This document shows positions 23,531-35,454 of a DNA stretch of 64,000 bases, piece after piece. The position numbers and the translations under genes are program-made. A model generated the notes under the pieces. The model had not been told where the DNA came from. It saw only the letters and a list, made by a program, of their open reading frames with translations, and did not search any database. Every line of letters begins with the position of its first letter. Positions within the stretch are counted from its first letter, which is position 1. Source of the DNA: Loripinus fragilis (taxonomy: Eukaryota > Mollusca > Bivalvia > Lucinida > Lucinidae); NCBI GenBank assembly GCA_964019695.1, contig OZ026517.1:78471252-78535251 (forward strand), written 5' to 3'.

Positions 23531-23817
23531 ACCATTTTTCATAGTATGTACCTTTTCAGTAAAAGTGCTTATTATGTCGCTTTATTAAACGGGAGCAAGC
23601 AACGTTTTATCAAGGCTGTCCGTTTCATTAAACCTGCAACTTAATAGCGCTAAATGGCTGTTTGGTCTGTTTTTCGACCAGCCAATAACTCATGACACAG
23701 CTTTGTGCAGTCTTTACTTATTAAATTGAAAAAAAGGCGGGATCCTGTGCAGTGGTGATTTGGGACCACCTGGGGTTTTCAGGTGATCAGAGAGTATATG
23801 GCGAAGATTTGGTAACA

Positions 23818-24105
23818 GTAAAATGCATTTAAGCCCCCCAGTGGCTTAGGGTGCTCTCCAGTTCTAAGGCGGTGGTTCTATTGTTGTTGATTCATTGTTG
23901 ATTGTTACTCGCATTGTGGGATTCTGTAATTGTTCTATGTATTGTTGTACGTTACTTTGTGTCCATTCTAGTTTTGCAATCATCTTGATGGGGTAGAGAG
24001 AGCTGATTGCTTTGCTAAGTCTGTCTTCTTGGTGTCTCAGGATTGTTGTGTGACTCTTCCTTGCGGTGCCATGCAGTTTGTGATTGTGGTATTTCCATCG
24101 CATAT
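23818..24105 (-). repeat. dispersed repeat family A, inverted copy
   Basis: Reads in reverse orientation from AAATGCATTTAAGCCCCC through CTAAGGCGGTGGTTCT and GATTGCTTTGCTAAG to GTTTGTGATTGTGGTATTTC. It lies 325 bp upstream of gene 1's first visible exon. Confidence 0.75.
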
Positions 24106-24429
24106 TCATTTATTATTTCCGAGGGCTGTGAGCTTGGGAAGCAAATTATGCCTGTCTGCCTGTCGCAAACTGTGTTACCCCTCGCTATTTTGGACCATTC
24201 GGCTAGCTTAGGTGGTTTGAGTCGCTGACCAGTGTTCTGAGGACTGTGAGTTCGAGCTGCAAAATATGTCTGTCACAAACCTGCGTTGCTCTTTTTACTT
24301 AAATAATGACTTGGTCAGAATAACACTTCATGTATATGCTTATGTTTTTATGATAGCTAATGCTTGTATTAGAGTTATTTGACAAAAACTAATATTTTGC
24401 TTGTTAACAGATTACACATATCTTTTCAG

Positions 24430-26509
24430 GTATGCCAACATCGAGCCAATCATTAATTCTGAAATACACGGATGTTGCAACGCCATTGTTCAGGCAACAA
24501 AGTTGGTATTCCCAACACACATGGACAGATCCATTAACCAGAGATGAACATCTACAAAATAGCTTTCTGTTTAGTAAACATAAACGGAGGAAAAAAGTTG
24601 TCCAGCCGCTGGCTAAGTCGCGCCCTCTTCGATTAGATTTCTCTTCACTACCAAATCTCCTCAAAATCAATGCCATTCGTGGTTCGTTTGTATATGACAA
24701 TGAATCTAATTCATTAAAATGGAAAATTTCCCCGGACAGTGTCTCTGATTATAGATATAGAAAAACAGACTGGTCTTTGACCCCATCTGTTCAGCAAAAT
24801 AAAAGTTACGTTGGTTCTTCCAAACAGCTTAGCACTTTAGATTTTATTCCATTACTGCGAAGAAAACGTGCAAACGAAAATTCAAACCTGCATACATCTG
24901 GAACATACAAACTTAAATCTAACACAAAGAAAGAACATCACACTTTCATGAAAATTGATGATGTGGATAATAGATTTAAACTGTCTGCAACAACGTCACC
25001 TGAAGGACAATATTTCCGTCTTCAACATACACCAACTTCTCCTGAAGGTATTTTTCATCTGGTTAAGTCTGACATCAGTGAGACAGGTAGTTTTAGATTG
25101 GAACGGACATGTGCAGATGAAGCTGGAGACTTTCGTATTGTACCCCCTGACGAGTATGAAACAGAATTCACCTTTCATCTTGCTGCATTGAATAATAGCA
25201 ATGAAGCTTTCCGCCTTCTACAGTCAGATGTAAATGACTATCAGACATTTCATCCCATCACAGCTACAGCACAGCCAAGTAAAGGATTTGTTCTAGCAGG
25301 GACAGATGAGCATTACAGCAAGCACGCTCTCTCTAATTCGAAAACAGCTTGGACTGATACATCTGAATACAATGCCATTTTAGACTTCATGGACAATGTA
25401 CATGGAAATCAACGCTTGTATGAGAACAAAGACAAAAATAACACTGAACATGTTGAATTAGGGAAAGCCAAACCTACTATGAGTTGCGGGCATTCAGAGG
25501 ACAACATAGTTGCTTATGTAAAAGAAACAGCAATGAAAAATCGTGAGTTAATAAAGATGGAGAATGTCAACGGTGACCTTAAATTAGTTAAAGTGCCAGC
25601 AAGGGATGCTCATTATTTCCGGCTTCATCGTGACCCAAACTCTTTAGATGGGGCTTTCCATCTCATTCAGGCTGACATAAATGAACCAGGGAGTTTTCGA
25701 TTAGAACGAACTGCGCCGTCTGAAGTAGGTGAATTCAGACTGGTGCCTGCTGATGGCCATGTATCCGATGACTTCAGACTAGTTACAACTGACTCTAGTA
25801 CATGTAGTTTTCGTTTACTACAATCTGATCCACTAGAAAATGAAACATATCACTTGGTTACATCTGCAAATCATGAAAATGGAGAATTTCGCCTGCTTCA
25901 AGCCGCATCTCGTGAGAAAAATAAATTTCTGAGTTATCAAGATGCAGGACCATCCCGAGCATATACTGTTCGTGAGAAAAATTCAAGAAAAGGGTATTTA
26001 AAAGATGTTTTAACAGACAAGACAGACCGCTATGATTATTTCCGAGATGTGGTACCACAATTTGAAGATAACGGTAATGCTTCACTGCTTCCGGATATAA
26101 CGTTGTACGATTCCAGGAAACATTTGCCTCTTCACCCACAAGGACAGTCTACCGACAGTAGAGATTATTCTGAAAAACGCCAGATGGAATTGATGTCGAG
26201 CGATAACGACATGGACGACTTCAGGCGAAAATACATGGACACCTATCAAGCTGCTTCCCCTGAAGTTTATAATAGGCTAGTTAGTCTTGGATTTAGACCA
26301 TCTCGTCAAACACTGGACGGTAGGCCTGCTAACAGGATGTCAAATGAGCATAGACAGACAGCTACTGCCTCTTTCAATCATCCTTCGAATGTCGACAGAT
26401 CTGGAGAAAGGCAGGACTTGCATGGAATCGATTGGCGAACACATACATCACAACAGTGGAGTCATATACCGAACACGTCAGAGGCAGATATACCTTTTAA
26501 TTTAGCAAG
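24430..26509 (+). CDS. gene 1, long exon: protein with 13-residue FRL repeats
   Basis: A single open frame of 2080 nt is bounded by TATCTTTTCAG|GT at the left and GCAAG|GTAAGTGC at the right. The first ATG (24432) gives 692 residues before the split codon. Coding may begin upstream, since the acceptor lies only 2 nt before that ATG. Residues 1-180 are polar with a basic KRRKK patch (51-55). Residues 183-290 and 383-498 each hold about nine tandem 13-residue units, for example FHLVKSDISETGS, FRLERTAPSEVGE and FRLLQSDPLENET; consensus F-[RH]-L-x3-D-x4-G-x. The blocks are homologous to each other, so a ~100-residue array was itself duplicated. Residues 500-692 are hydrophilic. No signal peptide or membrane segment is visible. 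I do not recognise the family. Periodic F/L spacing suggests short repeated beta strands (inference). Confidence 0.85.
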
Positions 26510-26699
26510 GTAAGTGCTGAAAGTTTTATTTCCTGCACATTCAGTGTTATTTAAGGTCATTCTTACTTAATACTGAAAAAAAATGTTAATCATTCGTGTA
26601 TTACCAGCTATATCTAAGGCAGATACTAGGGCAAACTGTACGCCTTCTCGCTAGAACTCCTTTAGTGACAGCTGTCCTCGTTTCTTTGTGGAATAGGTA

Positions 26700-26950
26700 A
26701 AATGTCACCCTGTACATCCATATAGTGTTGATATTTTTTTACATATTCTGGTGCTTCAGGAACATTGGGTTCTGACGGAAATCAGAATACCGCTTTAGCT
26801 GGTGCTAGGGCCGTGAGAATTGTTGCACTTTCCATTAGTTCTTATGATTAGATTCAATAAAACCGTGTCTGCTGAGTGTTTTCTAATACTGTATGTTCTC
26901 CCTATTTCTGATTGTCCCGTTTTTCCAGATTATTTTGAGATTATTATGGG
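26700..26950 (+). repeat. dispersed repeat family C, second copy
   Basis: Matches 10060-10260 through ATATAGTGTTGATATTTTTT, GGTTCTGACGGAAATCAGAA, TTCCATTAGTTCTTATGA and the TTTTCTAATACTGTA segment. Confidence 0.6.
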
Positions 26951-27404
26951 CTTGTTTTATGAAATTTGGATACTTATCGTATATGCTAGCTGCGAAACCT
27001 TTGATGACCCTGCAAATCCGCCAGAACTTTTACTGCTCGAGCGCTTGAAGCAGGGATGCAGATTAAGACTTGGATCCCAATGCCAAGGGTGATCTGAGTC
27101 TTTGCTGGGTGTATGATCCAAGTCTTAGCTTGGCTTGTCTTAGCTGGGTGTATAATATGAGTATCATAAGCCACTTTGTTGGTCTTGTCAAGAAGCTGTT
27201 ATTGATAGCCATTTCAAATTATTTGAATTACTAAGCAAAACTAGTCTTGTCATAAAAATGCTCACGGTTAAATAGATGTAGGTAGCATTACAAATGCCCT
27301 TTTTTCACAATTGTGATCAGGACAAGTCTGGCTAAAGGGTATATCCTAAAAGTCATTGATTATTTTGTTTCAGTGTTTGAACGATTTCACAATGACGTCG
27401 CATC

Positions 27405-28095
27405 TTGGGCTATTTCCCCGTTGCCGACAATGCAAAACAGGAGTAAATATCCAGTCCTTCCTAAATATTCACACATTGAATTTTTCCAAAAAGGTTTTCC
27501 ATTTGAAAGAACTGCCCTAACTTTTTTAATAACTGTTGTAAAAAAGTGGAGTTTCACATATCCCAAACGAATGGTGTATTACTGGGAAAACCCAGTTGTC
27601 TTGAAGCAAATAAGGAGATTTTTTTATCATTGGGATCGACTTAAAAAATCAATACAGTTTTCTCCATGCTTAAGGCGTAAAATGTTCAAACACCCTTGAT
27701 GTTGATTTATTTTATCTGGCCTTTTATCACCTTCTTATAAAGAAAAGGTAAATGACCAATGAAAGGATCCACTGGATTTTTTATGATGATAACCTACTCC
27801 CCGTTTAGGGCGTGGCCATACCTCATGAATATTTAGTGTAATGTAACCTATAGGAGGCTTTCCACTAAGTATTTCCCCATTGCCGACAACGCAAAATAGC
27901 AGTAAAATATCCAGTCCTTCCTATATATTCACACATATAATTTTTCCAAAGGTTTTTCGATTTGAAAGACCTGCCCTAACTTTTAAGATTTCTGTTGTAA
28001 AAAGTGGTTTTCCTACCTGCCAAACAAATTGTGTATTACTAACTTGGGAGACCCAGTAGTCTCGCAGCAAATAAAGAGACGTTTTTTTATCATAG
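27405..28095 (+). repeat. ~210-bp direct duplication (27405-27630 and 27873-28095)
   Basis: Both copies carry ATTTCCCCxTTGCCGACAA, AAATATCCAGTCCTTCCT, TCACACAT, GAACTGCCCTAACTTTT-like and TGTATTACT...GGGA(A/G)ACCCAG(T/A)(T/A)GTC. They differ by many substitutions and indels and are about 470 bp apart. Confidence 0.75.
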
Positions 28096-28201
28096 AGGGT
28101 GACGTCGCGTATATACAAAATTAGTACAATGATATACTTCAATATTGTTTAAGAAATAGTTTTGCGCTCGGGGTGAGTTGTTGCTTAATATATCACTGGT
28201 T

Positions 28202-28761
28202 CACAGTATGTAAACTGAAATAAACATCCTGTACCCGTTCCTCCTAGATCACGCCTTATACATTATGAATTACAGCACTCGTGCGTAACCAGTTGTCGGA
28301 AATCGTGATGTGAGAGTTGTTGGTACAGCTGTTATTGCGAGGGCCCACCTATTAAAATTCATTTTTCCGTAGATCTAAGTAACTGTTACAGTTACAACCA
28401 TGTAATCATGTATACATGTGATTGCCAATTCCACTAAAACCGTGCAATCTGACATTTAAGCTCGTTTTCGACACAGAACGGCTCTGATTGTGAGCAAGTC
28501 GTTTTTTAACAAAGCAAAATGCAAAAGAAGAAACCGTTAAAATCATGGAATAAAACGGAATAAAATAGATAAAATGGCTTTTCTTCCCTTGTTCGAATGT
28601 GTATTGTCTGTATCGCTAACAATATAAATCGAAACGTGTACATGTACCTAAATAAACGCATTTTTCGACTACTGGTTACGCACGAGTGCTGTTATTTATG
28701 TTTATAAGGCGTGAGCTAGCGGAGGAACGGTACAGGATGTTTATTTCAGTTTACATACTGT
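28202..28761. mobile_element. TIR element, CACAGTATGTAAACTG family
   Basis: The left end CACAGTATGTAAACTGAAAT... with CATCCTGTACC(C)GTTCCTCC and AGCACTCGTGCGTAACCAGT is mirrored at 28665-28761. Arms are ~95 bp with small differences, and the whole is ~560 bp. There is no coding capacity. Confidence 0.75.
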
Positions 28762-28968
28762 GTGGTTGGAGGTCAGAGCGCGATGCGTGAGTGATTTATC
28801 TACTAACGACTGACTGACAGACAGTGATATGTTAGCAACAAATCACTGACATCACGGATTCATTTTGATTCAACGCAAGAAAAGATTACAAATGACTTAA
28901 ACAACTATTGATGATTGTAAATTTATGTAGATATGAATTGAAAAATGAAAGATAATGCTGAAAAAGTA

Positions 28969-29152
28969 CTGTAAATCCGGAAATTTACGCGAGAATTTCA
29001 TTTTTCGCGAATAGCGTTAAAAGACAGACTTGCGAAGTTAAAAATTCTCGACTATGGCATGATCTATCTAAATCAGTAATCGACAGACTGATTTCGCGAG
29101 GATTTTATTTTCGCGAAATTAAAACCCTCGCGAAAATTTCGGAATTTACAGC
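28969..29152. mobile_element. small TA-flanked MITE, CTGTAAAT ends
   Basis: TA + CTGTAAATCCGGAAATTTAC at the left is matched by the reverse complement of CGAAAATTTCGGAATTTACAG at the right, where the flanking base is mutated (CA). Inner TCGCGA-rich repeats occur. The short terminal repeats and TA suggest Tc1/mariner mobilisation. Confidence 0.65.
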
Positions 29153-29644
29153 AGAATGCTCCATAGGACTCGTAAACTCAAAAGTGGTCGATCAACCTTC
29201 GCGTTCATTCAGTGACTCGCACAAAAACATAGTGTTACATGTATTTCAGACCTTGCAGCATTATCTAACGTCTTTACCATAAAAAAAAGATTGAATGTAC
29301 AAAGACAAAATCAACAATTGATGATAAATTATTTTATTTTCTTTAGATTTATTTCCAATTTCTGAATGTATGCACAGCGAATTGTTAACATGTTGCTACG
29401 GAAGTTCTAATGGTACGACTAGATTTTCAAAGTAAATATCTTATTAAGAAAATGTGATTATTTAGCGGAAAACAATGCTTTTAGTTAACATTAACCTATT
29501 TAAACTTGAAAGTATATATATTCTGTAGGAATCCTACAAGTTTAAGTTTAAGGACTTGAACCTACAAAATTCATTAATAGTTTTCACCAATGCTATTGCT
29601 GACTACGAATGTAACGTTTAAACCATAGGTTTAATATTTTTTAG

Positions 29645-30224
29645 CAATCTTCAGTCTGGCGGCTTTACAAGTAAAACAAATTTGGATGGCAGAAGGATGT
29701 CGCTTTTTGACGAGGTAAAGTTAAAAGCTGATTACAAAGCATGGAAGAAAAAGAACGTTACAACTGTTCGGATGCGAAAGGATCTTCCACCAAAAGAGCC
29801 TAATGCTGTGTGCATCAAATTGCGTGATAACGTCACATCACACGAGCGTTTGAAGCGACTGATAGAGAAGAGCGCTGGTGGACCACTTGTTAGCCTACAG
29901 TTTGACCCCGTATCTGTGCATTCCATTGACACAGATGCAAAGAGCCAGTGGGTTCTAAAGTTTGAAAACCCATCAATCTGCGATAGACTTATTGAAATAG
30001 GGTTACCCATGGATGGTCAGCTTCTACCAGTTCGTAGATATGACGAGGTTATGAAGGAAGAGCATGACGCCTATAAGTATAATTTGATATTGAACGAAAT
30101 GAGAAAGAGGAAACAGGAAAGGCGTTCAGCAAAACATACCAAGACAAAACAATCGCAGCACAGAAAATTGAAGAGTAGCCAGACACAGACTGGTAACTTT
30201 TCAGTGAAGACCAATACCGAATAA
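29645..30224 (+). CDS. gene 1, terminal exon: RRM-like domain and basic tail
   Basis: Follows TAATATTTTTTAG and ends with TAA at 30222-30224. Its first base C completes the AG left by the upstream exon (AGC, Ser693), so both exons share one frame and the protein is about 885 residues. Residues ~746-828 predict beta (NAVCIKLRD), alpha (TSHERLKRLIEKSAG), beta (PLVSLQFDPV), beta (QWVLKFEN), alpha (PSICDRLIEIG), beta (LPVRRYDEV), the topology of an RNA-recognition motif but without clear canonical RNP1/RNP2 motifs. Residues ~844-872 are strongly basic (MRKRKQERRSAKHTKTK). A nucleic-acid or protein-binding role is inference only. The LxLPxxRYDEV segment might mark a conserved family I cannot name. 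Confidence 0.8.
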
Positions 30225-30292
30225 GTAGGCCCCACTTTGTTCTATAAATCGCATTTATGTACGTACAAGTATCGCTAATGTGCAAAGACATC

Positions 30293-30298
30293 AATAAA
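30293..30298 (+). terminator. gene 1 poly(A) signal
   Basis: AATAAA lies 69 nt after the stop codon, in a good place for 3'-end formation, which supports 29645-30224 as the terminal exon. Confidence 0.6.
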
Positions 30299-31417
30299 AA
30301 TGCCATGCTGAGCATCCAGCGGGGATAGAAGTCTAAACTTTTGGTATGAATCTTTATATTAAACCATTTACTCCATAGGCTAATTTTAGATCATGACATT
30401 TTCTATTTTTAGACAAGCTATCAGCACTGTTAAATATCAAATAAACTTATAATCTGCTGTGTGCTATGGTATTTCTTACCATCTGTTAAAATGTCTTTTT
30501 TGGTAATTGCCTGTACTCTAATAATTTGTTAATTTCTTTGTCAAAAGGCTCAACATGAGTTTGTTCCAAAATTGTCACTTTCCTATTTTAAACCAAGTTG
30601 GCGGTCATTTTGTTTACCATAAAACGGTAAAAGTCAAATTAATACCAGACTATTACACTTGGGCTACCAATTAGAAGAAATTGGTGAAAAGCAACTTTTT
30701 TACCTCATAGGGTCTCCAAATAACCCCTTAATGCTCGTAGTTCTTTCAACAGATGCTGAAAAATACATACGTCTCGCTTTCAAACTCAGATGTTGTATTT
30801 ATCATGCTTATAAATGTCAAAATGCCAACAAGTGTTGGCATTTAATAATAATGAGTATGATAAATGTCATGCTCAGTAAAAGTTGTAGGCTCGGGTGTAT
30901 TTGGGCCTCATTGCGAAAAATCCTACCTTCGAGGATTTCCCAGCAGGCAGAAAACTTAAAACAACGTCGTATCAACCTCAGTGTGACGTTATGATATCGC
31001 TTTGACGCTGGTACCACGTTGTTTTGACCCCATAACCTGCTGGGTTGAGACCAGTTAAGGCTCAAACCGGCCTGTACAGTTACAGAGGGTAGCTACAGTA
31101 TTAACGTATTGCAATAAAGTCCAGCAAGTTTAGCTATGAAATTTACTAGGAGCATATAAAAAAGGCGCTGATCAGACTACGCATACGCACAGGCTGGTCT
31201 GAGTCTTTCTTGTTCTTATTTAGCAGAATAAGGGTTTCTCGTGGCGAGCCCCTCGTATCCCCAGCATAATAAAAGAACGAATGATCTGTACCTCTATGCA
31301 CAGTCCGATCGGAGAGTGAATACGAATACTGTAGTATAGCCCTTCAAATGGAACACTGTTTTTCGGCAAAAATATTAAATCTAAAATGCGAATTTAAAAT
31401 TAAATCGGAAATGTATA
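30299..31417. other. no gene; hairpin repeat at ~30790-30880
   Basis: TGTTGTATTTATCATGCTTA...AATGCCAACAAGTGTTGGCATT forms an inverted repeat shared with 40400-40495. Near 31150-31250 there is a CGCATACGCACAGGCTGGTC core with a TTTCTCGTGGCGAG end, a fragment of the family at 55.7/56.3 kb. No exon was recognised. Confidence 0.45.
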
Positions 31418-31660
31418 TGAGCCGCGGCATGAGATTTCCAACAATGTGGTATGGGCGACCACTTAAGCCTCAGATCAGCCTGCGCATACGCGCAGTCTGA
31501 TCAGAGCCTTTGCTTGTCGCTTGAGTATTCTATGAATGTTAAGCTACTGACTGAACAGTGTTTGGAACTTCTAAGCTTAAAGGGAGGCTACACAGGCTTT
31601 TCTGAGGCTACGCTTGTAAAAATGCCACGTTGTTGGTAATCACGTGTCACTGCTCATATT
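31418..31660 (+). mobile_element. MITE, TTTCCAACAATGTGG family, complete copy
   Basis: Both ends are intact: TGAGCCGCGGCATGAGATTT at the left, and ACGTTGTTGGTAATCACGTG / TCACTGCTCA at the right. The core CTGCGCATACGCGCAGTCTG and the downstream TTAAGCTACTGACTGAACAG match 5829-6058. Confidence 0.75.
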
Positions 31661-33479
31661 TAAACCAAAAAACCCTAATCAAAAATATTTTTTTTGAAGT
31701 TTGCATGCGTTTTCATAAATGCTGTGATAGGATGGCATTGTAACATTCATAATGTTATAGGCCAAATAATAGTTGAGCGAATCGGATCAATGACTGTCAG
31801 TTGAACATAATGCCATGTATATACTAATATAAGACAAGGAGCTCTGGCGATAAGGCGTATATTTTCCCTAGTTGACATGAACACAAAACCTAAATTTTCA
31901 AATTGCCCTAATATTTTTAAAATTGGACTGTTTCGGTAGTAAATATGCAGAGAAAGCATCAAAATAGGTTTTAAAGCGATCCATCATTTACAAAGCCGTA
32001 AAAACTTGCGCCTTCTACTCCCACCCCTCATTTTACGTCTTTAGACTTGGTGCCGTTTAGACGATAGTTTTAGTAAATCCTTTGCAAGTTTTCAAAAAGT
32101 AAAAGTGCTAAAATATTAAGGATATAAATGCCCTTCATTTCCAAAACTTAGCGGTATTCCTTCTGTGCATGCGTACGAAATATACTTAAAATTGTGACGT
32201 TTGTCATTGAAAAGATGAAACTGGCGTCTTTAAGTTTGTTTTTAGATGTTTCCCCCCCCCCCCCTAGACCCAAGATGCCCTTTGGACAATTAAATGTCGC
32301 TATACAAATATATAACATATGTAAATGGCGTCTTGGGTCTAGAGGGGGAAAGGGGTAACCGTTGTATAAGCGAAAGAAGACATAAAATATCGTACTTAGC
32401 AAGATGGTCGTTTTTATTGTACATCAACTGTATAAATAGTTTTACTGTACATAGCGTGGTTCCCTGTTTAACGGTCTAGTTCCCATATATGTTACTGAAT
32501 AACAAGCACAGTTGATGATCGAAATAAATTCTCATTCAATAAGACGTAGAGTTATTACATGCATGAAGGAAATACAAATTGGGGGCAATGGTGCATCGAC
32601 GGCTCGTCTATTTATAATTGTTGAATGTGTCTAGTTTCTCCAGTCGTTATTTCAACAAAATAAAACGAACGTCTCGTTTAGGGAGATTGCTCGCCTTATC
32701 GCTAGAAATTCTTTATAACAATGCTTCAATGGTTTTAAATGTAGCTACACATTGGCTTGCGTTGGTATCTATCAGCCTAGTCAATAATGTTTCAGTTATT
32801 TCCAACCGTGTCACAAAAATGGTGACACAAAAGAAAGGCCATTATTCGTAGACCTATAAAAGTAGCTTGGATTGCATCGTAAGCCGCACAATTTGATGCA
32901 TTCAACAAGATAATCGTCTGCTAAAATCTCTAATGGACATTTTATAGATGGGCAAATACTGGTAAATCTATCCCATGTGTATTGCAGTACAAAATGGGTA
33001 CTGAAAGGGTATTTTCATACTAACAAAAACTAAGTTATTTATTTTAACAAGAGACAGAGGAGTAAAATTGATATCATTCTCCGCCAACATTTAAATCTAG
33101 TTCGGGTTTTGCTATTTCTATGCGCATGCAAACTTTCAGTGTGAAGTAACTTGTATGTAAAATTTAAAAAAAGGAAAATTGTGTTGCATTTGAGGTGCAA
33201 TACTACAGTAATATGTATCCACATGTTGGTTGCTTTGACGTAGGATACACTCTAGGCGCTCAGCAAAAGGTCTGTAAAGGCATGGCACATAAGTACATAT
33301 GTAGGTCTTCACTAGAAATGCCTGTCATTTTTATGGGTTTGTCAAATTGTGGATGATATGATAAGTTTGTTACATGTAGTTGTAAAGTGCTATGATTTCT
33401 CTGTTTATGTTAATACTTGTACTTTATAGCAATATATTATTCTATTCATATTAGTCATGTGTTTTAAACTGGTTATATG
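31661..33479. other. no gene; inverted pair at 32244-32357
   Basis: TCCCCCC...CTAGACCCAAGATGCC is mirrored by GGCGTCTTGGGTCTAGAGGG about 60 bp later, a small hairpin element. The rest is AT-rich. The short open frames here carry no motif or exon borders that I trust. Confidence 0.4.
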
Positions 33480-33612
33480 GTTTGATAATTGCCAATGTAT
33501 GCCAAGTATGGCTCTTATAATTTCACTGACTTGCCTGAAAGGCTTATGGGGGTTGTTGACATTCGCTTTTGGTGCAACCCTCTTGAAAAATTGTATAAAT
33601 AAATAAATAAAA
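33480..33612 (+). mobile_element. LINE 3' end remnant
   Basis: CTTGAAAAATTGTATAAATA followed by (AATA)n is the type of 3' tail I associate with CR1/Jockey-like LINEs of molluscs. No reverse-transcriptase frame lies directly upstream, so this would be a 5'-truncated copy. Confidence 0.5.
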
Positions 33613-34163
33613 TTATTTTAATGAGTCTCTGTAGACTTTTTAAAGAAATTGACCTTATGAAATTTTCTCTCCGCTTTTACAATTGAATTATAAACACAAA
33701 TTATCGAGTCCTAGACAACGGCAGGTAGCGTTATATATTGAGGTTTAAATAAGTTATCCCAAAATCAAGGAGGCATGTACAGATATGGTTATCAACATTA
33801 AAACGTTTCTCCCGGTGCTGTATATGTGTAAATCATAATACTGAAAGTTTTATCAAAGGCTGCGATATGTGGTCAACAATTCAAGGTATTTCACCATTAA
33901 AAAACAAAACCAAAAATAACGCAAGTTTAGTTATACAATAACTAATATACAGCTGCTTTCCAAATTTTCTCTAGCTAGCGATTTTTGTCATAATTATTTA
34001 CATACCCTATGAACTTACGATTTTATTTTGCAATGTTTTTAAAGGTGCAAATGATTATTTGTTCTATGTTTTATCTAAGCACATGTATAGCACTGTAACA
34101 GCAAATCATTTTATCTTGAAACTGATTTCATTTCCAGCGAAAATCTGGCATGTCATCTTACAC

Positions 34164-34270
34164 TAAGTAACTCTGCCATTAGTTGTAATGACAGCTTGGA
34201 TTCTTTTTGGCATCGTCGAATGCATGACTTCTAGGTCATCTGAATTTAAGGTGCACCAAATTTGATAGTA
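34164..34270 (-). pseudogene. Tc1/mariner transposase C-terminus, fragment
   Basis: Minus-strand translation gives LNSDDLEVMHSTMPKRIQAV and then ITTNGRVT before a stop (TAG at 34166-34164). The SMPxRIQAVI motif near the C-terminus is characteristic of Tc1-like transposases. Only about 30 residues survive. It lies just outside the TA-flanked element at 34523-35454 and is not part of it. Confidence 0.7.
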
Positions 34271-34522
34271 ATTTCTAAAAGTGTCTGTCTTTTATATTTG
34301 ACATCCAACTAACGTGGTGCTTAACAATGCTACAGTCAGTATCTATGGGGGTCAGATATAAACTTTAATGTGGCAACTCAAAAATATCACCACCCTGGTC
34401 TCTGGTGAATGTGTGAATATTTTTAAGATGCTGCAAGGTGCGTTGTCTAGTTGAATGCTTTGGGCATAGTGCATTCATATTGGAGTTTTATATCACTTTT
34501 GATATTATTCTGATATGCCTTA

Positions 34523-35454
34523 CAGTGAGCCACTTTAGTTACGCACCATTCTGCTACGCCAAAGGCAATTCTGACAAAAGTGCACTACTGCACGTGCAAT
34601 CTGAACGTTTATATTTTATATTTGCGTTTTGCGCTAGGCATTATCCATGGTGATCGTTGTGACAGAAAACACCATAAACAATTATTTTATTCAAGTAAAC
34701 CCCCTTTTTTCGGTCGTTGAAATCAATAACACTGTTTCTGTTTGAAGAAATGCTCGTTTTGACGTCATATTAACGTCAGTTACAATAATCAAACAGATTT
34801 TCCTTCGTAAATTGTCTTGTTATGAGTCACTTGTTGACATAGAAGTATCAAAACACTAAAACATCTTATCATTGACACGTCTTATAGCCTTGGTAGAAGT
34901 GACGTCATCACTAACGTCAACACCGTTACGCCAATAAATCCATTATTTTTTTATGAAAATAAATGGCGGATACATGGTTGTTTAAAATGAAACTATAAAA
35001 GAAGTGTTTTGATAACTGGTTTACTAAGAACCATACGAAATTTTATCTAACTTTAAAAAAAGTACAAAAATCAACTTTATTTTAAACTTGGCTAGCTGGA
35101 AACCAAACCAGTAAAACATTATTTTTTTTATGAAGTTAACAAACACATTCTAGTCTTAGATATTGCCAGGAATAAATCGGTTCTTATCTCTGGCATAGCA
35201 GAAATTCGACCCTGAAAAAAGTGCAATGTGATCTGAGTTTCATTCGAAATAATACAATGTGAAATGGTGATTTGAGGGTAGTGTCCTTCAAGATTCATTT
35301 TTGCATTTGTTTCTAATCTGATCACAATAAAATTTCATTGGCTAATGCAACTATAGATGCGCTTTACGCTGGTAGTCCCAGATTAAAAATATAGTATTTC
35401 ATTTTCGAATAATTTTACATATTATAAGTGGTGCGTAACTTAAGTGGCTCACCG
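34523..35454. mobile_element. non-autonomous Tc1/mariner-like element (TA-flanked)
   Basis: TA + CAGTGAGCCACTTTAGTTAC at the left; the right end is the reverse complement CGGTGAGCCACTTAAGTTAC, followed by TA. Terminal repeats are ~28 bp and length ~932 bp. No transposase frame is present, and the interior is AT-rich with CGTCA motifs. Confidence 0.75.

Larger units (their letters stand above)
26510..29644 (+). other. gene 1 intron, repeat-filled
   Basis: Begins GTAAGTGC and ends TATTTTTTAG. Its 3135 nt contain a family C copy, a direct duplication, a TIR element and a small MITE. The 128-codon open frame at 27313-27699 overlaps the duplicated block, is not conserved between its copies, and is not counted as a gene. 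I cannot exclude a small extra exon. Confidence 0.6.

Noticed and set aside
27313..27699. 128-codon plus-strand frame within gene 1's intron as an extra exon
   Set aside because: It overlaps a duplicated block whose second copy (27873-28095) has lost the frame; no clear splice borders in phase with neighbours.
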